Notes: a model not told the origin generated them from the sequence alone. A stretch of 64,000 bases of DNA from Georgenia muralis (GCF_003814705.1 NZ_RKRA01000001.1:2356001-2420000); one strand, 5' to 3'. Counted from the first letter of the stretch, positions 34,409 through 43,923 are shown. Made by a program: numbers and translations.

Positions 34409-34442
34409 GCCGGCACCGCACCGGCTCTGCCGGGGTGCTGGC
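34409..34442 (-). promoter_or_regulatory. Bulged 14-bp hairpin in the helicase mRNA leader
   Basis: An outer 9-bp stem (34409-34417 with 34434-34442, one wobble pair) encloses a 3-nt bulge and an inner 5-bp stem (34421-34425 with 34429-34433). It lies 34-67 nt upstream of the helicase start codon, inside a gene-free leader of about 180 nt. A regulatory role is inferred only. Confidence 0.45.
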
Positions 34443-34555
34443 TCCACCATGTCGTGGCAGCCGATCGTGATCATGTCGTGCCGCGTCGGCGGCTTCAGGC
34501 TCAGGTTTCTACGAGACGACCGGGCAACCGTTTACTTCCCCAGGGTAGCGCGAAG

Positions 34556-34580
34556 CCGCCCGGTCGTGCTGACCGGGCGG
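34556..34580. terminator. Hairpin after the DUF3107 gene
   Basis: Perfect 10-bp stem (34556-34565 with 34571-34580) and 5-nt loop, 45 nt past the DUF3107 stop on the minus strand. It separates that gene from the helicase leader. Confidence 0.65.
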
Positions 34581-34624
34581 CGTGAGGGTGGTCACCCGGG
34601 GCGGCGTGGCCCCCGTCCCCGACC

Positions 34625-34849
34625 TCAGACGAGGCCGAAGCCCACTCGGCGCTGCTCGGTCGGGCCGAGCTCGACGAAGCCCAGGGCCTCGGCGGGGACG
34701 ACGACGTGCCGGCCCTTCTCGTCCTCCAGGACCAGGGGTGCGGCGTCCTTGAGCGACGTCCGCACGGCCGCGAGCACCTCGTCCGGGCTCTGCGTGGACT
34801 CCAGGCTGATCTCGCGTGCGACGTTCCGGACGCCGATGGTGATCTCCAC
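34625..34849 (-). CDS. DUF3107 small protein (Rv3208A/TB9.4-like)
   Basis: A 74-residue protein recognised by its whole sequence: MEITIGVRNVAREISLEST, then DEVLAAVRTSLKDAAPLVLEDEKGRHVVVPAEALGFVELG. DUF3107 is an actinobacterial family with no known function, small and single-domain, probably cytosolic. The ATG has AGGAGCAC just upstream. Divergent from the DUF3152 gene with 174 nt between them, where promoters of both must lie; no clear -35/-10 pair was found there. Confidence 0.9.
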   Translation of the reverse strand: MEITIGVRNVAREISLESTQSPDEVLAAVRTSLKDAAPLVLEDEKGRHVVVPAEALGFVELGPTEQRRVGFGLV

Positions 34850-35023
34850 GGTGCTCCTCCTTCATGCGGGGTCGATGCTGTCGCCCATCGTAGGTGGTGA
34901 GACCGACGGCGCCCGCCCGGGCCGGAGGAGGCGGTCCGGGCCACGACCTGGCGTGGCCCGTGTCACGCGCCGGCCACCCGGCGGCGGAGCCGTCGGCCGC
35001 CACGGCGGTGAGAGGATGGGTCC

Positions 35024-35779
35024 GTGCGTCCCGCCCCCGCCACCGTCGCCACCCTGCTCGCCCTCGCGGGCCTGGTCGCGCCGGCCGCCGCCCTCGCGCC
35101 GGCCACGGCGGCGGGTCCGGTGGCCACCGCGGTTCTCGTGAGCGCCTCGGCCCGCACGCCCGACCCCGACATCTCCGCCTGGCCGCCCGCCGGCACCGAG
35201 CGCTCGGAGCGGGCCCGGGCCGGCCTCACCGCGGACGAGGTCCCCGCGGCCGCCTCCGGGAACCTCGTCACCGTCCCGGGCTCCGCCGAGGCCCCGCGGC
35301 CGGCGCAAGGGGTCCGCACGGTCCGGGTGCAGTTCGAGGAGGGCCTCCCGGTGGACGGGACGGCGTTCGCCCAGCTCGTCATGGACGTCCTCAACGACGA
35401 GCGGGGCTGGGGCCACGACGGCTCGGTCGCCTTCGCCCGCACCGACGGCGAGGCGGAGATCTCGGTCGTCCTCGCCTCCGGGGCCACCACCGACCAGCTC
35501 TGCGTCCCGCTGCGGACCATGGGGGAGTACTCCTGCGGGCGCAACGGACGAGCCGTCCTCAACGCCGAGCGGTGGTCCTCCGGGGCGGAGTCCTTCCTCG
35601 CCGCGGGCGCGGACCTCACCGACTACCGCGAGTACCTCGTCAACCACGAGGTCGGCCACCTCCTGGGCCGCCCGCACGTCACCTGCCCCGCGCCGGGCAC
35701 CGTCGCGCCGGTGATGGTCCAGCAGAGCATCGACCTCGGCGGCTGCCTGCCCAACGGCTGGGACGCCCTGGCCGGGTGA
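35024..35779 (+). CDS. DUF3152 exported metalloprotease-like protein (Rv3207c-like)
   Basis: A 251-residue protein with an N-terminal signal peptide (RPAPATVATLLALAGLVAPAAALA, cleavage after about residue 27-33). The C-terminal half shows the DUF3152 pattern: VRVQFEEGLPVD, FAQLVMDVLNDERGWG, and YLVNHEVGHLLGRPHVTCPAPG, where HEVGH plus a following His looks like a zincin HExxH site. Two Cys pairs (LCVPLRTMGEYSC, TCP...GGC) may form disulfides outside the cell. GTG 35024 follows GAGAGG. Protease activity is predicted only. It lies next to the adnAB genes, as Rv3207c does near Rv3202c. Confidence 0.85.
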   Translation: MRPAPATVATLLALAGLVAPAAALAPATAAGPVATAVLVSASARTPDPDISAWPPAGTERSERARAGLTADEVPAAASGNLVTVPGSAEAPRPAQGVRTVRVQFEEGLPVDGTAFAQLVMDVLNDERGWGHDGSVAFARTDGEAEISVVLASGATTDQLCVPLRTMGEYSCGRNGRAVLNAERWSSGAESFLAAGADLTDYREYLVNHEVGHLLGRPHVTCPAPGTVAPVMVQQSIDLGGCLPNGWDALAG

Positions 35780-35838
35780 GGTCGGACGCGCCACGTCGGT
35801 GCGCGCCGATGTCGGTGGGGTGTGATGGCATCGTGGGC

Positions 35839-38800
35839 ATGGAGACGGCGACCCGCAGCACCGGCCCGCGGCTCGCGCTGCCCGCACCGGCACCCGCCCC
35901 GCCGGCCCTCGACGCCCGCCAGGCCGAGGTCGTCGGGTGGGGCGCCGGCGCGGGCAACCTCCTGGTCGTCGGCGCCCCCGGGACCGGCAAGACGACGACG
36001 GCGCTCGAGGTGTTCCTCGCTCGGGCGCGCGCCGGGGCCCCGCCGGCGGGCGCCACGGTCGCCGGTGCGCAGGGGCCGCTGCTGCTCGTCCCCACCCGGC
36101 GCGGCGCGGCGCGGGTGCGCGACGCCGTCGCGGCCCGGCTGGGGCGCACCACCGGGCAGGTCCTCGTCCGGACCCCCGCCTCCTTCGCCTACTCCGTCCT
36201 GCGGCTGCGCGCCGCGCTCCTGCACCAGCCGGCCCCCACCCTGGTCACCGGACCCGAGCAGGACCAGATCCTCGGCGAGCTGCTCGAGGGGCACCGCCTC
36301 GGCCTGGGCGCGGCGGTGCGCTGGCCCGCGTCGGTGACGGCCGAGACCCTGGCCCTGCCGGCGTTCCGGGACGAGCTGCGCGACCTGTTCATGCGTGCCG
36401 CCGAGCTCGGCCTGGCCCCCGAGGACCTCGCCGAGCGGGGCGAGCGCCACGGCCGACCGGAGTGGGGCGCCGCCGCCGTCCTCCTGGGCGAGTACCAGGA
36501 GGTCACGGCGCTGGGGGAGATGACGCCGGATCGCGGGGCCCGCCTGGACGCCGCGCGGATCGTCGACGAGGCGACCGCGGCCCTGCGCGCGTGGGAGCGC
36601 GAGGTCCCCGACCACCCGCGTCCCCGGTGGTCCACGGTCGTCGTGGACGACCACCAGGACTCCACCCTCGCCGCCGCCCGGCTGCTGCGGGCACTGGCCG
36701 ACGACGGCTCACAGCTCGTGCTGCTGGGCGACCCCGACACGGGCGTCCAGGGGTTCCGCGGTGGTACCCCGGCCCTGGTCGGCCTGGCCGAGACCCACGC
36801 CGCCATCGGCGGGTTCGGGGCGCGGCGCATCGTCCTCGAGACCGTCCACCGGGGCGACGCGGAGCTGCGCCGGGCGACGGCGGCGGTCACCGGCGCCGTG
36901 TCGACCGCGGGCGCCGTGCGTCACCGGTCCGCCCGCGTCCCCGACGCCGCCCCGGGCGCGGGTGCCGGCGGCCCGGGCGGGCCACCGTCCGGCACGACCG
37001 TGACGGTGCTGCGCTCCCGGGCCCAGGAGGGCGCCCTCATCGCCCGGTCGCTGCGTGCGGAACGTCTGCACCACGGCACCCCGTGGTCCGAGATGGCCGT
37101 GGTCACCCGCTCGGCGGGGCAGGTCGCCGCCCTGCAGCGGGCGCTGCGGGCCTGGCGGGTCCCGGTCGCCGGCGGCTCCGGGCCCGGTGTCCTCCGGGAG
37201 GAGCCGGCGGTCCGGCCGCTCCTCGTCGCGCTCGCCGCCGTCCTCGCCGGCACCACGACCGCCGAGCAGGCCGTGGAGCTGCTCACCTCCCCGGTCGGCG
37301 GCCTGGACGCCGTGGCCCTGCGTACCCTGCGTCGGGCGCTGCGGGCGCGGGAGCGGGCCCGCGAGGGCACACGCACCGTGGACGAGCTCCTCGTCGCCGC
37401 GGTCGACGACCCCGCCGACGCTGCGGACCTGCCGGCCGGTGCCCGCCGCGGCCCGGCGCGCGTCGCCGCGGTCCTCGCCGCGGGCCGGGCCGCCCTGGAG
37501 CGGTCCGCCGCCACGGCCGAGACCGTGCTGTGGGCCCTGTGGGACGCAGCCGGGCTCGCCGATCCCTGGCGCCGCCGCGCGCTCGCGGGCGGTCCGGGGT
37601 CCGACCGCGCCGACGCCGACCTCGACGCCGTCATGGCCCTGTTCCGCGCGGCCGAGCAGTACACCGACCGCACCGTCGGCGGCGGCCCCGCCGGGTTCCT
37701 CGAGCACGTCCGTGCCCAGGACCTGCCCGCGGACACCCTCGCGGCCCAGGGCCAGCGCACGGAGACCGTCCAGGTCCTCACCCCCGCCGCCGCGGCAGGG
37801 GAGGAGTGGCAGGTGGTCGTCGTGGCCGGGCTCCAGGAGGACGTCTGGCCCGACCTGCGCCTGCGCGACTCGCTCCTCGGGGCGGGCGCCCTCACCGACG
37901 TCGAGTCCGGCCGGTCGCCCGACGGCCGCCGCGCCTACGGCCCGGCCCGGCGGCAGGTCCTCGACGACGAGCTCCGGATGCTCGCGGTGGCGGTGTCCCG
38001 GGCCGCGCGACGCCTCCTCGTGACAGCGGTCCTCGACGAGGACGAGCGGCCCTCGACCTTCCTCGACCTCCTCGCACCCGACCTCGACCCGACCGACGCC
38101 CGCAGCGCGCCGCCCCCGCTTGACCTGCGCGGCCTCGTCGCCGAGCTCCGCGGCGCCGTCGAGCACCGCACCGACCGGACGGGAGCCGCCGCTGATCTCC
38201 TCGCCGACCTCGCCGCCCGCGGGGTCGCCGGGGCCGACCCCACCACCTGGTCCGGCCTCGCCGCACCGAGCACCGAGGTCCCCCTGCGACCGGCCGAGGC
38301 GCAGGTACCCGTCAGCCCCTCCGGCGTCGAGCTCGCCACCACCTGCGGGCTCCGCTGGGCCCTGGAGCAGGCCGGCGGGCGCGGGGAGCGGTCGGCGGAC
38401 CAGAGCGTCGGCTCCCTCATCCACGAGATCGCCGCGGAGCACCCGCACGGCACCGCCGAGGACCTGCGCACCGCCCTGGCCGCACGCTGGCACGAGCTCG
38501 GGCTGGGTGAGTCGTGGGTGGGGCGGCGCCAGCGCGTCCTCGCCGAGGCCATGGTCGACCGGCTGGCGGCGTACGTCGCCGGCGTGCCGGGCGAGGTGGA
38601 CGTCGAGCGCGCCTTCACCGCCGACGTCGGCCGGGCCCACCTCACCGGGCGCATGGACCGGGTCGAGCACCTCGACGACGGCGCCGCGCGCGTGGTCGAC
38701 CTCAAGACCTCCGCCAACCCGCTGGCCAAGGACAAGGCCGCCGAGCACGCGCAGCTCGGCTCCTACCAGGCGGCCGTCGAGGCGGGCGCGTTCGGGCCCG

Positions 38801-39039
38801 TGCGGCCGGCGGGCGCGCGGCTGGTCTACCTCGGGGCCGGGGCGAAGGGCGCCACCCTGCGGCCCCAGCCGGCGCTCGCGGACGCCGCCGACCCGGCGTG
38901 GGCGGCCACGCTCGTCGGCGAGGCCGCCGAGGTCATGGCCGGCGCCGGTTTCGTCGCCCGGCTCAACGACCACTGCCGGCACTGCCCGGTGCGCCGTTCC
39001 TGCCCGGTCCAGGACGACGGAGAGCGGGTCACCCGATGA
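35839..39039 (+). CDS. adnA: AdnA: helicase-nuclease subunit with Fe-S cluster motif
   Basis: A 1066-residue UvrD-like helicase fused to a RecB-type nuclease. Walker A GAPGTGKTT is at 45-53; VVVDDHQD stands in for the usual DExQD; HRG and the CPVQ-containing end complete the fold. The nuclease has VVDLKTS (Asp954, Lys956) and a Cys quartet, Cys836, Cys1046, Cys1049 and Cys1055, in the C-xn-C-x2-C-x5-C form of AddB-like Fe-S nucleases. With AdnB it would resect double-strand breaks. ATG 35839 is chosen; GTG 35833 and ATG 35809 are in-frame alternatives. The stop overlaps adnB (ATGA). Confidence 0.88.
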   Translation: METATRSTGPRLALPAPAPAPPALDARQAEVVGWGAGAGNLLVVGAPGTGKTTTALEVFLARARAGAPPAGATVAGAQGPLLLVPTRRGAARVRDAVAARLGRTTGQVLVRTPASFAYSVLRLRAALLHQPAPTLVTGPEQDQILGELLEGHRLGLGAAVRWPASVTAETLALPAFRDELRDLFMRAAELGLAPEDLAERGERHGRPEWGAAAVLLGEYQEVTALGEMTPDRGARLDAARIVDEATAALRAWEREVPDHPRPRWSTVVVDDHQDSTLAAARLLRALADDGSQLVLLGDPDTGVQGFRGGTPALVGLAETHAAIGGFGARRIVLETVHRGDAELRRATAAVTGAVSTAGAVRHRSARVPDAAPGAGAGGPGGPPSGTTVTVLRSRAQEGALIARSLRAERLHHGTPWSEMAVVTRSAGQVAALQRALRAWRVPVAGGSGPGVLREEPAVRPLLVALAAVLAGTTTAEQAVELLTSPVGGLDAVALRTLRRALRARERAREGTRTVDELLVAAVDDPADAADLPAGARRGPARVAAVLAAGRAALERSAATAETVLWALWDAAGLADPWRRRALAGGPGSDRADADLDAVMALFRAAEQYTDRTVGGGPAGFLEHVRAQDLPADTLAAQGQRTETVQVLTPAAAAGEEWQVVVVAGLQEDVWPDLRLRDSLLGAGALTDVESGRSPDGRRAYGPARRQVLDDELRMLAVAVSRAARRLLVTAVLDEDERPSTFLDLLAPDLDPTDARSAPPPLDLRGLVAELRGAVEHRTDRTGAAADLLADLAARGVAGADPTTWSGLAAPSTEVPLRPAEAQVPVSPSGVELATTCGLRWALEQAGGRGERSADQSVGSLIHEIAAEHPHGTAEDLRTALAARWHELGLGESWVGRRQRVLAEAMVDRLAAYVAGVPGEVDVERAFTADVGRAHLTGRMDRVEHLDDGAARVVDLKTSANPLAKDKAAEHAQLGSYQAAVEAGAFGPVRPAGARLVYLGAGAKGATLRPQPALADAADPAWAATLVGEAAEVMAGAGFVARLNDHCRHCPVRRSCPVQDDGERVTR

Positions 39040-42000
39040 GCGCCCTGCCTCCCACGGCGGCCGCCGCCCCGGCCCGTCACCCCGCGCCGCCAGCACCGCC
39101 CCACCACTCCGCCGCGGAGATCGCCGACGCGCTGCGCCAGCCCCCGCCCACGCGGGAGCAGACGGAGGTCATCGAGGCGCCCCTCGCGCCCCTGCTGGTC
39201 GTCGCCGGCGCCGGGTCGGGCAAGACCGAGACGATGTCCGCCCGGGTCGTCTACCTCGTGGCCAACGAGATGGTGCGTGCCGAGGAGGTGCTGGGCCTGA
39301 CCTTCACGCGCAAGGCCGCGGCGGAGCTGGGCCACCGGGTCCGCAAGCGTCTGCGCGCCCTGCGCGGGGCGGGCCTGCTCACCACCGCGGCCGACCCCGC
39401 CGACGGCGCCGCCGTCCTGGACGTGGACCGGCCCACCATCGCCACCTACAACTCCTTCGCCGGCAATATCGCCAGGGACCACGCCCTTCGCGTCGGCGCC
39501 GACCCCGATGCGCGGCTCATCACCGAGGCCGCCGCCTGGCAGCTCGCCGACGACCTCGTCCAGGGCTGGGCGGAGGAGCTCGCCACCGACCGTTCGCCCG
39601 GCGCGGTGACCGAGGCCGTCCTCAGCCTGTCCGGGGCGCTGTCCGAGCACCTCCTCGACCCGGTCGACGCCCGGGAGCTCCTCGCCGACCTCCGGGCGGA
39701 CCTCGTCGACAAGGCCGCCGGACCGCGGGCCAAGGGACCGCTGGCGCCCGTCGCGAAGGTCGCGGCCACGCTCGGCGAGCGCATCGCGCTCCTCGACGTC
39801 GTCGAGGCCTACACCCGGCTCAAGCGGGAACGGGGCCTCATCGACTTCGGCGACCAGGTCGCCCTCGCCGCCCGGATCGCCGCCGAGGTCCCCGAGGTGG
39901 GCCACCAGCTGCGGGCCCAGTACCGCGTCGTGCTCCTGGACGAGTACCAGGACACCTCCGTGGCGCAGCTGCGCCTGCTCTCGGCGCTCTTCGGCGCGGG
40001 CCACGCCGTCACCGCGGTCGGGGACCCCAACCAGGCCATCTACGGGTGGCGGGGAGCCTCCGCGGCGTCGCTCGCGACCTTCCCCGCCATGTTCCGCTCC
40101 GCCGACGGTCCCGCGACCCGCACCCTGGCGCTGAGCACCTCCTGGCGCAACGACCGCGCGGTCCTCGACGCCGCCAACACCGTCTCCGCCCCGCTGCGCG
40201 AACCGGGCGCCGTCGTCGACGTCCCCGTCCTGCGGGCCCGGCCGGGTGCCGGACCGGGCGAGGTGCTGGGCCTGTACGCCCCGACCCAGGAGGAGGAGTC
40301 ACGCCAGGTCGCGGCGTTCGTCGCGGACCGCTGGACCCCGGAGTCCCCCCGGACCGCGGCGGTGCTGTGCCGCAAGCGCAGCCAGTTCCCCGACGTCGCC
40401 GCCGCCCTGCGGGACCGGGGGCTGCCCGTGCGGGTCCTGGGTCTCGGCGGGCTGCTGAGCACCCCGGAGGTCGTGGACCTGCGCGCCGCGCTCGAGGTCG
40501 CCCACGACGCCGGCCGGGGCGACGCGATGATGCGGCTGCTCACCAACCTGCGCCTGGGCATCGCGGACCTGCACGCCCTGCAGGACTGGGCCCGCGAGCT
40601 CGCCCGCCGGGCGTCCACGGCGGCGACCGACGACGCCGGGCGCCGCCTCGACCCCCGCGAGGAGTCCAGCATCGTCGAGGCGGTCGAGCAGCCGCCCGCG
40701 GCCGGCTGGTGCAGCCCCCGAGGGCACGTCTTCACCGACGCCGCCGCGGCGCGGGTGGGGCGCCTCGGCGACGTCCTGCGGCAGGTCCGCTCGCTGTCCT
40801 ACCTCTCCCTGCCCGAGCTCGTCGTGGCCACCGAACAGCTCCTCGAGCTCGACATCGAGGTCGCGACCCGGGCGGGGGCCGGTGGTGCCGGGGCCGCCCG
40901 GTCGGCCCTGGACGCCTTCGTCGAGGTCGCCGCCGGGTTCGCCGCCGACAGCGACCGGCCGAGCCTCGGCGCGTTCCTGTCCTGGCTCGACGCCGCGGAG
41001 GAGCGCGAGCGCGGGCTCGACGGCGGCGGCACGGCGGAGGAGGAGCCGGACACCGCGGTGGTGCAGGTCCTCACCGTCCACGCAGCCAAGGGCCTGGAGT
41101 GGGACGTCGTCGCCGTCCCCGGCATGGTGGAGACCCAGTTCCCGGGGTACGACTGCGCGCCGCGGGACGACGGGCGCGTCACCGCGGGTGCCTGGCTGAC
41201 GGCGGTGGGCGAGCTGCCGTACCCGCTGCGCGGCGACTCCGAGTCGCTTCCGCGACTGCCCCTCGCCGGCACGGCCACCCACCGTGACGTCGCCGACGCC
41301 CTCGACACCTTCCGGGTCGACGCCGGCGCCCACCGCGTGGCCGAGGAGCGGCGCCTGGCGTACGTCGCCGTCACCCGGGCCCGCTCCACCCTCCTGCTCT
41401 CCGGGTCCTGGTTCCGCACCGGCAAGACGGCGCTGCCGCCCTCGCGGTTCCTCACCGAGCCGCGCGACGCCGGGCACGTGACCGCCCTCGAGGACGGCTT
41501 CGCCCCTGCTCCCGCGGCCGGGACCGAGAACCCGGCGCTCGCCCAGGCGTTGGAGCGCTCCTGGCCGACCGATCCCCTCGGGTCGCGCCGCCCCGCCCGC
41601 GAGGCCGCAGCCGCCGCGGTCCTCGACGCCGCCGGCCGGCTCGCCGCCGCCGCGGGGCACGAGGACCTCCCGGTCCTGCGCCGGCTCGCCACGAGCGAGG
41701 ACGACCTGGTGCGCGGCTGGGCGCGCGACGCCGAGCTGCTCCTGGCCGAGCGCGACGCGGCGGCGAGCCCCGACGCCACCGTGCACCTGACCGGGCACCT
41801 GTCCGCCTCGGCCGTCGTCAAGCTCGTCTCCGACCCCCAGACCTTCGCCCGGGACCGGCGCCGCCCGGTCCCGGCCGAGCCGACCGTCGTCTCACGGCGC
41901 GGCACCCGCTTCCACGAGTGGGTCGAGCGGTTCTACGGCCGCGCCGCCCTGCTCGACGTCGACGACGTCCCCGGCAGCGGCGACGAGGGCGCCGGCCCGC

Positions 42001-42395
42001 TCGCCGACGGCGACCTCGCCGCGCTGCAGCGGACCTTCACCGCCTCACCCTGGGCGGCGCGGGTGCCCGCCGCGGTGGAGGTCGACCTCGAGACCCCCGT
42101 CGCCGGGACGATGGTGCGCTGCCGCATCGACGCCGTCTTCGCCGACGGCGGCGACGTCGAGGTGGTCGACTGGAAGACCGGACGCCCGCCGCGTGACGCC
42201 GAGGACCTCGAGAGCCGCGAGATGCAGCTCGCGCTGTACCGGCTCGCCTGGTCCCGGGCGACCGGCACCCCCCTCGAGCGGGTGGGAGCGGCGTTCTACT
42301 ACGTCGGCGCCGACACCACCGTCCGGGCCGGCGACCTCACCGAGGACGAGATCGTCGACCGCATCACCGCAGCGCTGGCGGTCCCGGTGAGCTGA
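39036..42395 (+). CDS. adnB: AdnB: UvrD-like helicase with RecB-type nuclease domain
   Basis: A 1119-residue protein starting with ATG 39036 inside the adnA stop. Motor motifs are canonical: REQTEVIEAPLAPLLVVAGAGSGKTETM (Walker A about 58-66), LGLTFTRKAAAELG (Ia), VVLLDEYQDTS (Walker B, about 300), VGDPNQAIYGWRG, TVHAAKGLEWDVVAVP (V) and YVAVTRARSTLLLSG (VI). The nuclease ends with VEVVDWKTGRPP (Asp1045, Lys1047) and a QLALYRLAW helix; no Fe-S Cys quartet is seen here, unlike AdnA. It should be the main translocase of the complex. Confidence 0.9.
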   Translation: MSALPPTAAAAPARHPAPPAPPHHSAAEIADALRQPPPTREQTEVIEAPLAPLLVVAGAGSGKTETMSARVVYLVANEMVRAEEVLGLTFTRKAAAELGHRVRKRLRALRGAGLLTTAADPADGAAVLDVDRPTIATYNSFAGNIARDHALRVGADPDARLITEAAAWQLADDLVQGWAEELATDRSPGAVTEAVLSLSGALSEHLLDPVDARELLADLRADLVDKAAGPRAKGPLAPVAKVAATLGERIALLDVVEAYTRLKRERGLIDFGDQVALAARIAAEVPEVGHQLRAQYRVVLLDEYQDTSVAQLRLLSALFGAGHAVTAVGDPNQAIYGWRGASAASLATFPAMFRSADGPATRTLALSTSWRNDRAVLDAANTVSAPLREPGAVVDVPVLRARPGAGPGEVLGLYAPTQEEESRQVAAFVADRWTPESPRTAAVLCRKRSQFPDVAAALRDRGLPVRVLGLGGLLSTPEVVDLRAALEVAHDAGRGDAMMRLLTNLRLGIADLHALQDWARELARRASTAATDDAGRRLDPREESSIVEAVEQPPAAGWCSPRGHVFTDAAAARVGRLGDVLRQVRSLSYLSLPELVVATEQLLELDIEVATRAGAGGAGAARSALDAFVEVAAGFAADSDRPSLGAFLSWLDAAEERERGLDGGGTAEEEPDTAVVQVLTVHAAKGLEWDVVAVPGMVETQFPGYDCAPRDDGRVTAGAWLTAVGELPYPLRGDSESLPRLPLAGTATHRDVADALDTFRVDAGAHRVAEERRLAYVAVTRARSTLLLSGSWFRTGKTALPPSRFLTEPRDAGHVTALEDGFAPAPAAGTENPALAQALERSWPTDPLGSRRPAREAAAAAVLDAAGRLAAAAGHEDLPVLRRLATSEDDLVRGWARDAELLLAERDAAASPDATVHLTGHLSASAVVKLVSDPQTFARDRRRPVPAEPTVVSRRGTRFHEWVERFYGRAALLDVDDVPGSGDEGAGPLADGDLAALQRTFTASPWAARVPAAVEVDLETPVAGTMVRCRIDAVFADGGDVEVVDWKTGRPPRDAEDLESREMQLALYRLAWSRATGTPLERVGAAFYYVGADTTVRAGDLTEDEIVDRITAALAVPVS

Positions 42396-42410
42396 CCGCG
42401 GACGGCGGGG

Positions 42411-43700
42411 TCAGCCGTTCGGGCGGTCCTCGCGCAGGAAGTCGGGCAGGTCGCGGCCGAGGTGGAGCTCCTCGGTGACCGCGGCGTGGTCCTGCCGCCG
42501 TGCGGGGTCGGGGCGGGACGCGTCCACCGGGTCAGGCTCGTCGTCGTCCTGACCCTCGGCGCCGAGCTGGTCGAGCTCGTGTGCACGGGTGTCGTCGACC
42601 TCGACCTCGACCTCGACCTCGACCTCGACATCGACGTCGTCCGCCGGCGTGAGCCGGTCGCGGGGCTCCGACTCGTCGTCGGCGGGCTCGAGCGTCTGGT
42701 CGCCGCCCGTACGGGCGAGGCTGTCGTCGCCCTCGTCCCAGCCACGGTCGGGCAGGACCACGGGCTCGCGAGAGCCGATGGGCGGGGCGTCCTCGACGTC
42801 GGAGGCGAGCTCGCGCAGCATCGCGGCCGCGTCGTCGACCACCGCCTGCTCACCCGTGCGGGTGCCGTGGAGCAGCCACCGCGCCAGCGCGAGCTCGGAG
42901 ACGAGCAGGGCGCGGTCGAGCAGGTGCTTGTCCGTGCTCTCGGTGCGGGCGAGGGAGTACGCCTCCTCGATCGCGTCGAGGGACTCCTCCGGCGCGGACG
43001 CCGTCAGCCAGGCGAGATCCTCCGCGGGGTCCCCGACGTGGGCCTCGGACAGGGCGAGCACGGCGCTGACGCGGCCCTCGTGGACCAGGACGTGGTCGGG
43101 GGCGAGGTCGCCGTGCACCGGCACCGCCCGGAACCGCCACAGCGCGACGTCCTCGAGGGCGTGCTCCCACCGGTTGAGCAGGACCGCCGGCACGTGCCCG
43201 GTGCGGGCGGCCTCGTCGACCTCGGCGAGGCAGCGGCGGCGGTAGGCGTCGGCGTCGTAGACCGGCAGGCCCGCCTCGGCGACGACGTCGGCGTCGAGCT
43301 CGTGGAAGGCGGCGATCGCGCGGCCCACCTCGGCGGAGAGCCCCGGGCCCGCGGCGAGCCTGGTGACGTCGAGCGGGCGGCCGACGAGCTGGCGGTGGAC
43401 CATCGCGCGCCCGCCCTCGGGCAGGGCGGCGAAGCCGGCGGGGCGCGGGACGTCGAAGGGCAGCCGGCCGTCGTCGACGGCCTGGGCGAGGTTGGCCAGG
43501 ACCGCGACCTCGCCCTCCAGGGCGGCGCCGGCGGCGGCGTGCAGCGGCGCGACGACCACCCAGCTGCGCCCTCCGCCGTCCAGGACGCCGGTGGTCTGGA
43601 AGTCGGTGGTCACCCGCTGGGGTGGTCGGGTCGCCACCACGTCCAGGCCGGGGACGGCCGTGGTGGCGAGGGCGGCGAGGGCGAGGGCGGATCGGACCAC
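42411..43700 (-). CDS. APH-fold phosphotransferase-like protein with degenerate metal site
   Basis: A 429-residue protein. Residues 1-285 have the aminoglycoside/choline kinase fold, with the Brenner motif VPVHGDLAPDHVLV intact, but the following metal-binding motif, normally (V/I)IDW before the GDPxxDLAWL helix, reads VLALSEAHVGDPAEDLAWL: the Asp is missing. It could be an inactive or altered kinase. The C-terminal 140 residues are acidic and disordered, with a (VE)n run. GTG 43700 is the first start in frame. It ends 15 nt from the convergent adnB gene. Substrate unknown. Confidence 0.75.
   Translation of the reverse strand: MVRSALALAALATTAVPGLDVVATRPPQRVTTDFQTTGVLDGGGRSWVVVAPLHAAAGAALEGEVAVLANLAQAVDDGRLPFDVPRPAGFAALPEGGRAMVHRQLVGRPLDVTRLAAGPGLSAEVGRAIAAFHELDADVVAEAGLPVYDADAYRRRCLAEVDEAARTGHVPAVLLNRWEHALEDVALWRFRAVPVHGDLAPDHVLVHEGRVSAVLALSEAHVGDPAEDLAWLTASAPEESLDAIEEAYSLARTESTDKHLLDRALLVSELALARWLLHGTRTGEQAVVDDAAAMLRELASDVEDAPPIGSREPVVLPDRGWDEGDDSLARTGGDQTLEPADDESEPRDRLTPADDVDVEVEVEVEVEVDDTRAHELDQLGAEGQDDDEPDPVDASRPDPARRQDHAAVTEELHLGRDLPDFLREDRPNG
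42595..42630. repeat. Hexanucleotide repeat (TCGACC)5 coding a Val-Glu run
   Basis: Five perfect TCGACC units at 42595-42624 and one near-unit (TCGACA) to 42630. On the minus strand it codes VDVEVEVEVEVEVDD in the acidic tail of the APH-like protein. Slippage would change the length by whole codons. Confidence 0.85.
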
Positions 43701-43923
43701 GGCAACACGGTAGGCGGCCCCGGGGGCCGTCGCGCGGTGCACGCGCCGGGTGAGGTGCCGCCGGTGCGGCGGTGCCACCACCGCTGGGGCCACGCGTCTT
43801 GACCGTGAGGGGCGGGAAGTTCTGTCCACAGGGGCGCGAAAACCTCCCCACGACCCTCGTCCGTCCAATATGTTCGCGCTCTGACCTGGTAGGACGCTCC
43901 AGCGGTGGCGGCGGAGGTGCGGC

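Noticed and set aside
42595-42630. Regulatory repeat or CRISPR-like array
   Set aside because: A simple hexanucleotide run inside a coding region, coding Val-Glu; best explained as coding-sequence slippage.
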